NCBI GenBank assembly: GCA_025201705.1
Contig: MU617543.1
Span: 1-11,074, forward strand
DNA length: 11,074 bases
Source of the DNA: Dissophora ornata
Taxonomy: Eukaryota; Mortierellomycota; Mortierellomycetes; Mortierellales; Mortierellaceae
Direction of reading: 5' to 3'
In this document: positions 1 through 5,096 of the stretch, piece after piece
Position numbering within the stretch: position 1 is the stretch's first letter
Layout: every line of letters begins with the position of its first letter
Program-made: the position numbers and the translations under genes
The notes under the pieces: generated by a model
Told to the model about the DNA's origin: nothing
What the model saw: the letters and a program-made list of their open reading frames with translations, nothing else
Database searches by the model: none

Positions 1-249
1 CGACCGCTCTACCTGCAGCCAAGACGCCCGGACGGGTCCTATCCCTGGGCCAAGACTGGCGCGGTTGGTGGGGGCGTCCTTGAGGGAGGATTGGCAGGAT
101 CAGCCATCGCAGGAGGATGTACAGACCGATGCTCCACAATGTCTTCCGGTAGCACAGCAAGCAAGAGACGCACAAGCGATGCGCCAGCAGGCAGGCAAAC
201 ACGACAGAGGCCCTCCTCCACGGCTGCAGTGACTATTTGGCAAACCTAA
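1..249 (+). CDS. Possible 3' end of an upstream protein gene (partial, uncertain)
   Basis: Reading frame 1 is open from the left edge to a TAA at 247-249 (82 codons). It contains a glycine-rich stretch, GAVGGGVLEGGLAGSAIAGG, with repeated GxxxG spacing of the glycine-zipper type. A basic, Ser/Thr-rich end with no recognisable domain follows. Frame 2 is also open from the edge to a TGA at 230-232 and gives a Gln/Asp-rich peptide, so the frame is not secure. The local G+C is higher than in the A/T-richer sequence just after 250, as expected if coding ends here. I do not recognise the protein. It could equally be non-coding sequence that happens to be open, and the gene body would lie outside the window. 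Confidence 0.25.
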   Translation, partial: RPLYLQPRRPDGSYPWAKTGAVGGGVLEGGLAGSAIAGGCTDRCSTMSSGSTASKRRTSDAPAGRQTRQRPSSTAAVTIWQT

Positions 250-553
250 GCACCTATTTCGCAAGAATACCAACAACTTTGTAGATGCTGTAGATCTTTT
301 CTTAGCATCCGTAGATATGCATGCTTGACCGCATGCTCCCTTGTGTAGGGTCACGTGTGCTTGGTGTGACGTAATAGTCCCGATGCACCGTGACCGCGTT
401 GTTGGAGTGACGTTTAGTATTTGAAATTATGCACAGGACTGTTCTGTATCTTTAGGACTCTCGAGCACTGAATCTCGTGCCTCGCGTTTTCCAGATGACC
501 TGTCGCGCCAAGGTACTCCATGATCGATAATGAAATAGTACATTATCAGACAT

Positions 554-608
<55 letters not shown>

Positions 609-609
609 G
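554..609. repeat. (ACAG)14 tetranucleotide microsatellite
   Basis: Fourteen uninterrupted ACAG units occupy 56 bases. The repeat keeps all minus-strand frames open and produces a spurious Ser-Val-Cys-Leu peptide. A perfect run of this length is likely to be length-variable between strains. Confidence 0.97.
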
Positions 610-623
610 GAGGGCAAACGGAC

Positions 624-649
624 AATGTAGACAGGCAATGTAGACAGGC
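624..649. repeat. 13-bp tandem duplication
   Basis: Two exact adjacent copies of AATGTAGACAGGC lie at 624-636 and 637-649. They sit just after the ACAG microsatellite and share its GACAGG element, so the pair probably arose by slippage from the decayed edge of that repeat. Confidence 0.85.
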
Positions 650-1486
650 AGTGCAGATGGAAGATGTAGCACAGTGTGGGGTTACTTTACTGGTAAAACG
701 ATGTTCATGTGCAGCAGATATCGCGCGACCCCACTTTAAGGTAGTACTAGTATCAGATCAAGCTACTTCTGTGAGATAGACTATGCATGCATGTGTAGAC
801 TGTGTGTTCGCGTGCAAGCATGTGTAGCCTAGATTGCATTATTTCATGGAATGTCTTTTGCAATTGACCAACAGAGAGAAGAATAGTTCCCAGAGACAAA
901 CAAAACAGGCGGATGACCCTGGCTTGAAGGTCTTCAATCCCTGCCCTATCAGACAGAGAAGCAGCGAGATGCCGTTTTTTGTGATGGTGCCAAACAAACC
1001 AAACCCAACCCAATCAATCCAAACTAGGCCAAACCAACCCACGCTCATTCAACTCCAAAACCAATCAATAAAAACAAAAGGTGGAGGGGCGGCTCCGTCC
1101 CCCTAGAAAAGCCGTTCATGAGGAGTGGGCTGTATAGTCAGGTCAAAAAGATATTGTTGGATTCCAATGCACAGTTTACATCACACTTATTCCATTCTAC
1201 CACCTACTGTCTATCCGTTGAGAGGGAGAAGGAGAGAGAGAGACTAAAACATGTGGCCATGACAATAGGAGACAAATCTGCAACATCCATGGCATTCACC
1301 TTTGCTGGGTGGACAGACTAGCCAAAAACGAAGGAGGTAAAGGGGATCAAGGAGCGGGAGTGAATGGTACGTGTGATTCGTCATTCAGAAGAGGGGGAGG
1401 GGCAAGGACACGCTCGCTGTCGCTGCCCATGTGTGGTGTGAGAGTTTGGTTTTATTCCGCCTGCACAGTGTGGGGGACGGTAGAGC

Positions 1487-1517
1487 GACTGACTGACTAG
1501 CTGGCTGACTGGCTGGT
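1487..1517. repeat. Imperfect GACT/GGCT tetranucleotide repeat
   Basis: A run of GACTGACTGACTAGCTGGCTGACTGGCTGG-like tetramers differs at one or two bases per unit. It looks like an ageing microsatellite and has no coding meaning. Confidence 0.8.
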
Positions 1518-2249
1518 AGATTCTTCCAAAGTGCGGGTTGTTTGTCTGCCTGCAGGACAGGGTCTTCCCACATGAACGACGCCAACTAAACTATAACATT
1601 GCACAAACAAACCAAGAAAAGACAGGGGGGACACTGTGGTGAAAGCAAGAAAAGATGTCAGCGTCAGGGTCAAACAGCGATCAACAAGATGGGATAGGAC
1701 GGGTCAAGTGTCCACACTTCGTCGTGCACACAACAAGAAGCACATTCCCAACATGTGCTGAGGACTGGGAAAAAGCAGAGACGTGTGTGCGGTATATCGT
1801 CCAGTAGTCTAGGGTACAGAGGGTACATGTTTTCTGTCAAGTGCATGCATCGATCTGGTCATGCACAGTGATTCGAGGGCACCTGTCTCCAGTTGTGGTG
1901 TTGTTTTGCATGTTTGTTTGCGTGTGTTGGGTGTAGCGTGTTGGTGCCAGAGACGAATGGACGGCAGGAAATCCCTGTGTTGGGGTAGCACACTCTGGAA
2001 AGCGTATGCTAGCAGGCTTCTTGTCTGCAAGCGCGGATGGATCTTGATCAGCGACGGCCATTGCTGTTGAGCCGAGAGATAAATGCAGTGTGGTACCAAT
2101 TAGGCACAGCAGGCAGGCATTGTAGTCCTGTATGCACAAAAAAAGGAGCATTGTTCGTCATCGAGATTATGCGCAGAGAGCGATACAGATATTCCAGCAA
2201 CAGGGGAGAGAGATCGAAGGATGGGGTTGGTTGCGTCTGGTCTGGCTCT

Positions 2250-2270
2250 GCTCTCTGCTCTCTGCTCTCT
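2250..2270. repeat. GCTCTCT x3 heptamer repeat
   Basis: Three exact 7-bp units stand in tandem within a wider CT-rich segment (about 2240-2282). They lie directly upstream of the 9-bp minisatellite. Confidence 0.85.
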
Positions 2271-2310
2271 GGTCTTCTCTGCTGTGTGCCGTTCTGTGCT
2301 GTTCTGCGCC

Positions 2311-2355
2311 GTTCTGAGTGTTCTGAGTGTTCTGAGTGTTCTGAGTGTTCTGAGC
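2311..2355. repeat. 9-bp minisatellite, five units
   Basis: Four exact copies of GTTCTGAGT and a fifth ending in C lie end to end. Degenerate relatives flank them on both sides (GTTCTGTGCT and GTTCTGCGCC at 2291-2310, GTTCTGTGCT at 2357-2366). The 9-bp period keeps frames open, so the periodic peptides SECSEC and VLSVLS here are artefacts. Confidence 0.92.
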
Positions 2356-2467
2356 CGTTCTGTGCTGTTCCATGTGCGCGCCTCCTATTTGCCAGGCCGT
2401 GGGCCAGTCAGTCCCCAGAGGCAGCCAGGCCAGCCAGCGTGATTTGATTACTCACCCACTCTGTGCG

Positions 2468-2485
2468 ACACACACACACACACAC
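2468..2485. repeat. (AC)9 dinucleotide repeat
   Basis: Nine perfect AC units lie about 160 bp upstream of the (CT)25 tract in the presumed promoter of the kinase gene. A comparable pairing of CA-rich and CT-rich runs occurs on the minus strand upstream of PIL1. Confidence 0.95.
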
Positions 2486-2642
2486 CGGGCGGGTCTTGTT
2501 TTGCCTCACCTGTTTGTCTGTCCGCGCCATTTTTACTCCTGTTTGTCTGATTCGTGTCCGCATAGCGTCATTTTCACTTTCATTTTCGCACTCAACTCTC
2601 TCTCTCGTAATAAATATCCAACGAACACCCCAAACCCTCCCG

Positions 2643-2646
<4 letters not shown>

Positions 2647-2696
<50 letters not shown>
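2647..2696. repeat. (CT)25 dinucleotide microsatellite
   Basis: Twenty-five perfect CT units form the core of the pyrimidine tract upstream of the kinase gene. Perfect mirror-symmetric purine/pyrimidine runs of this length can adopt triplex structure and are usually length-polymorphic. Confidence 0.95.
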
Positions 2697-2700
<4 letters not shown>

Positions 2701-2852
2701 ATCATCATCCGCTTCCTCTTCCTCATCCTTTTCCTCATCCTCCTGCTGCTCTCTGCCTTTTCTCGTGTACATCTCTCTTTCTTTTCTTATTCTTCATTCT
2801 TATCCTTATTCCTCTTCTTTATCCCCATCACACCCATTGCTTTCCCTCCAAA

Positions 2853-2870
2853 ATGGCCCTCTCTCACTAA
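2853..2870 (+). promoter_or_regulatory. Short upstream ORF in kinase leader (5 codons)
   Basis: ATG in a strong context (CCAAAATGGCC) opens a five-residue frame, MALSH, closed by TAA. If the kinase mRNA starts upstream of 2853, this is the first AUG a scanning ribosome meets. It should lower translation of the kinase or make it conditional. The call depends on the unknown transcription start. Confidence 0.35.
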
Positions 2871-2940
2871 ACCCCTCCAGGGTCTCACACCCCCCTGCTC
2901 TTCTTTCCTTGCGAACACAAAAGGAACTAATCCCCAAACC

Positions 2941-3063
2941 ATGATCGACTCCACTGCATACCCCGCTGCCACCACCGCAAGCTCTCCCTGCCCTTGCTCC
3001 CTCCGTCGCCCCGCCACTCCAGTACCAGCTCCTCGAGTAGCCCTTCCCGCCTTTGCCAGCTAA
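2941..3063 (+). promoter_or_regulatory. Second upstream ORF in kinase leader (40 codons)
   Basis: ATG after ACC opens a 40-codon Ala/Pro/Ser-rich frame ending in TAA at 3061-3063. This is 122 bases before the kinase start and in a different frame. No other ATG lies between it and the kinase ATG. A 5'-leader intron could remove it, but I see no convincing donor/acceptor pair. Confidence 0.35.
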
Positions 3064-3185
3064 CTTCATCCGCCTCCGGTTTTGTCTCCGTCCTCTCCAT
3101 CGTCTATTTGTCTATCCAGGGCAACGGTTGCCGGTATCACAAAAACACCAATCCAGAACACACCCATACTTGCTTGTGCACAACC

Positions 3186-4556
3186 ATGTCCTCCGCACTC
3201 GATTCCCAGCCCACGTCGACCGACCCCTGGTCCCTGGTCGGGTCCCTTCTGTCGGATAGGCCCAACCACATCTCCTACCACATCCTCGACGTCCTCGGCT
3301 ACGGCACCTACGGCTGCATCTACCTCGCCAAGACCGTCTCCTCCTCCCATGCCTCCACTCCCGAGTACAAGGCCATTAAGTGTCTCTCCAAGAAGGGTCT
3401 CTCTCCCACCCAATTGCTCATCCAGCGTCAGGAGATCGATATCCACCTCTCGCTCTCCTCTGCCAACAATGGTCAGCACTCCAACATCGTCGACATGTCC
3501 TCTGTCATCGAGACCAAAGATTCGCTCTACCTGATCATGGAGTACTGCTCTGGCGGTGACCTCTATGATGCTATCACCTCTCAGCACGCCGCCGCCGCCG
3601 ACTCGGGCATGGGCTTTGTCGCTCCCCCAAAGGTTCCCGGCGGTCGCCACCTCAATGTCCACTCAGACGCCTCTGTCCTTGATGCCATGGACCAGATCAT
3701 CTCTGCCCTGATTCATTCACATCGCCACCAGGTCTTCCACCGTGATCTCAAGCCCGAGAACATTCTCGTCGCTGGCGACGGAAGCCTCAAGCTCGCCGAT
3801 TTCGGTCTCGCCACCAAGGATCGCGTCTCATCCGATTTTGGATGCGGCAGTTCCTTCTACATGGCTCCCGAGCAGCAGCCCTCTGCCAGTCGTCGTCCCT
3901 ACCTGCCTGCAAAATCCGATATCTGGTCCCTTGGTATTATCTTCTTGAACTTGAGGTTTGGCCGAAATCCATGGAAGATGTCGCGTGCAAGTGGCGACCC
4001 TACATTTGCTGCCTTTGCCCAGGACCCCAGCGTGCTCGATGGCATGTTTCCAGAGCTGTCCGCAAGTGCCCTTCGCTTCTTGCATCGCGTGCTCTGCGTT
4101 GACCCCAATGAGCGTGCCGACTGTTTCGAGGCCCTCGAACTCCTCCACCGCGTCGACTCGATCGTCTGCAAGGATGCCTCGATGGAGGACTGTGGTGAGG
4201 ACTGCAACAGTGCCTCTTCAGACGAATCGACTTCATTGTCATTGTCATCGTCGTCGACAGGTGCCTCACAGTGCTCAATGGCCGATACATCCTCGATGTC
4301 TTTGAACGGCTCGTCTTCTGACGAATCCGAATCGATCTTCCATATGGAAGACGACTATGGTGCCAAGACTATGCAGCCGAACTGGTCGTTGGCCTCGTCT
4401 GGAAGGTCATGGTCTGATATGGCAGACGAGGAAGAGATGGACTTTTCGCAACCCATCGAGTTTGAGCAGAAAGAGCAGCGCAACCTTTTGTCAAACAGCA
4501 GGTTTCCAAAGCTCTCTGATTTAATGAGCTCCCTTCCTGCTGTCGAGGTTCTTTAA
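3186..4556 (+). CDS. Ran1/Sks1/Vhs1-family serine/threonine protein kinase
   Basis: A single uninterrupted frame encodes 456 residues. The ATG at 3186 (context CAACCATGT) is the first in-frame ATG; the open frame upstream has none. All key kinase elements are intact: glycine loop GYGTYG (38-43), ATP-binding Lys65 in YKAIK, helix-C Glu83, HRDLKPEN (185-192, catalytic Asp187), DFG (205-207), APE (227-229), SDIWSLG (244-250) and the subdomain XI Arg310. The activation segment SSDFGCGSSFYMAPE is the hallmark of the fungal Ran1/Pat1, Sks1 and Vhs1 group, which acts in meiotic entry and glucose/nutrient responses. About 28 residues (133-161, Ala/Gly/Pro-rich) are inserted before helix E. After the catalytic domain (ends about 325) comes a Ser/Asp/Glu-rich tail with many casein-kinase-2-like sites. 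Family membership is well supported; the exact orthologue and target are unknown. Its 3' neighbour, PIL1, is convergent. Confidence 0.93.
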   Translation: MSSALDSQPTSTDPWSLVGSLLSDRPNHISYHILDVLGYGTYGCIYLAKTVSSSHASTPEYKAIKCLSKKGLSPTQLLIQRQEIDIHLSLSSANNGQHSNIVDMSSVIETKDSLYLIMEYCSGGDLYDAITSQHAAAADSGMGFVAPPKVPGGRHLNVHSDASVLDAMDQIISALIHSHRHQVFHRDLKPENILVAGDGSLKLADFGLATKDRVSSDFGCGSSFYMAPEQQPSASRRPYLPAKSDIWSLGIIFLNLRFGRNPWKMSRASGDPTFAAFAQDPSVLDGMFPELSASALRFLHRVLCVDPNERADCFEALELLHRVDSIVCKDASMEDCGEDCNSASSDESTSLSLSSSSTGASQCSMADTSSMSLNGSSSDESESIFHMEDDYGAKTMQPNWSLASSGRSWSDMADEEEMDFSQPIEFEQKEQRNLLSNSRFPKLSDLMSSLPAVEVL

Positions 4557-4760
4557 ACAACCTTTTTTCATTTTTTCTTTTTCATATTTTTTTTGATTTT
4601 GATTTTTTTTTTTTTGATCTTTCCATGTTGTGCATGCTGTTATAGTACATACCACTACCAATTTTTTCGTTTGTTCGATTGTTCGTTGTTCGTTCGTTTG
4701 TTCCCCCATTGTACCATAGTACCATAGTCATCAAAGCAAGGAGTAACCCCATCAAAAATG

Positions 4761-4783
4761 AACAACGCTGATCAGCGTTTGTT
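4761..4783. repeat. Inverted repeat (16-bp perfect palindrome core)
   Basis: AACGCTGATCAGCGTT at 4764-4779 equals its own reverse complement. With one unpaired T at 4779, the symmetry extends outward through AACA (4761-4764) and TGTT (4780-4783). In the kinase transcript it could form a short hairpin just before the AATAAA at 4790. It might instead be a dimeric protein-binding site. Its function is unknown. Confidence 0.7.
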
Positions 4784-4789
4784 GTGCGG

Positions 4790-4795
4790 AATAAA
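4790..4795 (+). terminator. Candidate poly(A) signal of the kinase gene
   Basis: The canonical AATAAA lies 234 bases past the kinase stop codon and just after the palindrome. Cleavage would be expected some 10-30 bases downstream. Fungal 3' ends often use looser signals, and the upstream T-rich block may also take part. Confidence 0.45.
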
Positions 4796-4852
4796 TACAA
4801 AGGAGGCGCATGATATGAACCAAAAGTAGTACACAAATTTACAGTGTTGATC

Positions 4853-4906
4853 CGCGTGACAGATCCTTTGAAGAAAACTCTTTTCAAAGTTTATTTGGAT
4901 CACGCG
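4853..4906. repeat. Compound imperfect inverted repeat
   Basis: Outer arms CGCGTGA (4853-4859) and TCACGCG (4900-4906) enclose an inner pair CTTTGAA (4866-4872) and TTCAAAG (4883-4889), with TCC/GGA pairing possible between them. The RNA of either strand could fold into a bulged hairpin. In the PIL1 transcript it overlaps the AATAAA signal at 4895-4890. Confidence 0.5.
4890..4895 (-). terminator. Candidate poly(A) signal of PIL1
   Basis: TTTATT on the plus strand is AATAAA on the minus strand, about 200 bases past the PIL1 stop. Together with the plus-strand signal at 4790-4795 it would let the two convergent transcripts end without overlap, leaving a gap at roughly 4820-4870. Confidence 0.45.
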
Positions 4907-5096
4907 CCAGGTGTCGTAGATTGTAGGAGCTCTCGCTTTTGCCTGCACGTCCAGGAACAAAACACCTCCACCATTGCGGTTGTATTCAGACGCTGTATTG
5001 CAGGAGAACATCACCTCTTTTTCATTATGCTATATGCTAGATATGATACTCTACAGGACTCAAATGTCATGACATGCTTTTTTTTTTTTTAATTTT

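Larger units (their letters stand above)
250..2640. other. Gene-poor, microsatellite-rich intergenic region
   Basis: No open frame here has a recognisable domain, and the frames that exist mostly arise from simple repeats, such as Ser-Val-Cys-Leu or Ser-Glu-Cys periodic peptides. The stretch holds (ACAG)14, a 13-bp tandem duplication, an A/C-rich block near 990-1080, GACT-like repeats, GCTCTCT repeats, a 9-bp minisatellite and (AC)9. The last few hundred bases are pyrimidine-rich and probably belong to the promoter of the kinase gene downstream. I saw no tRNA-like or rRNA-like sequence by eye. A non-coding transcript cannot be excluded without RNA data. Confidence 0.7.
2641..2870 (+). promoter_or_regulatory. 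Pyrimidine-rich promoter/leader tract of the kinase gene
   Basis: The plus strand is almost entirely C and T for roughly 230 bases, with (CT)25 at 2647-2696 followed by mixed TCATCC/TTCCTC runs. Long coding-strand pyrimidine tracts just upstream of transcription starts are common in fungal promoters, and the next gene on this strand is the kinase. I see no convincing TATA box. The transcription start is not determined; it could lie within or just after this tract. Confidence 0.5.
4557..5096. other. Convergent intergenic spacer (kinase 3' end / PIL1 3' end)
   Basis: This stretch holds the 3' untranslated regions of two genes that point at each other. It opens with a T-rich block (4564-4616) after the kinase stop and closes with a run of T (A on the PIL1 strand) next to the PIL1 stop. 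Between them are TTCGT-like repeats (about 4666-4703), an 8-bp direct repeat GTACCATA at 4711-4726, an AATAAA signal for each strand and two inverted repeats. No supported gene is present. Confidence 0.75.

Noticed and set aside
427..672. Minus-strand open frame of 81 codons with a Ser-Val-Cys-Leu repeat
   Set aside because: The open frame is created by the (ACAG)14 microsatellite; the flanks show no family resemblance.
834..1106. Plus-strand open frame of about 90 codons
   Set aside because: Its second half is a low-complexity A/C-rich stretch giving Asn/Pro/Gln runs, and nothing in it resembles a known domain.
1837..2061. Minus-strand 74-codon frame starting MAVADQDP in a fair initiation context
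   Set aside because: No recognisable family, no matching signals around it and a weak composition signal. It cannot be told from chance without transcripts or homologues.
2037..2447. Plus-strand frame of 136 codons with a Ser-Glu-Cys repeat
   Set aside because: The periodic peptide is the 9-bp minisatellite read in frame; other parts are unrecognised and repeat-derived.
2372..2944. Plus-strand frames of 135-190 codons rich in Ser and Leu
   Set aside because: They are translations of the (CT)25 and pyrimidine-rich promoter tract.
2994..3185. N-terminal extension of the kinase by 64 codons
   Set aside because: There is no ATG in this part of the frame; the extended frame begins at a TTG and has leader-like sequence. 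The first in-frame ATG is 3186.
3066..3662. Minus-strand frame of 198 codons antisense to the kinase
   Set aside because: It is the shadow of a G+C-biased coding sequence; the plus strand carries every kinase motif.
4853..4906. Inverted repeat considered as the end of a transposable element
   Set aside because: The arms are only 7 bp and close together, with no flanking target duplication and no transposase. A hairpin or chance pairing is simpler.
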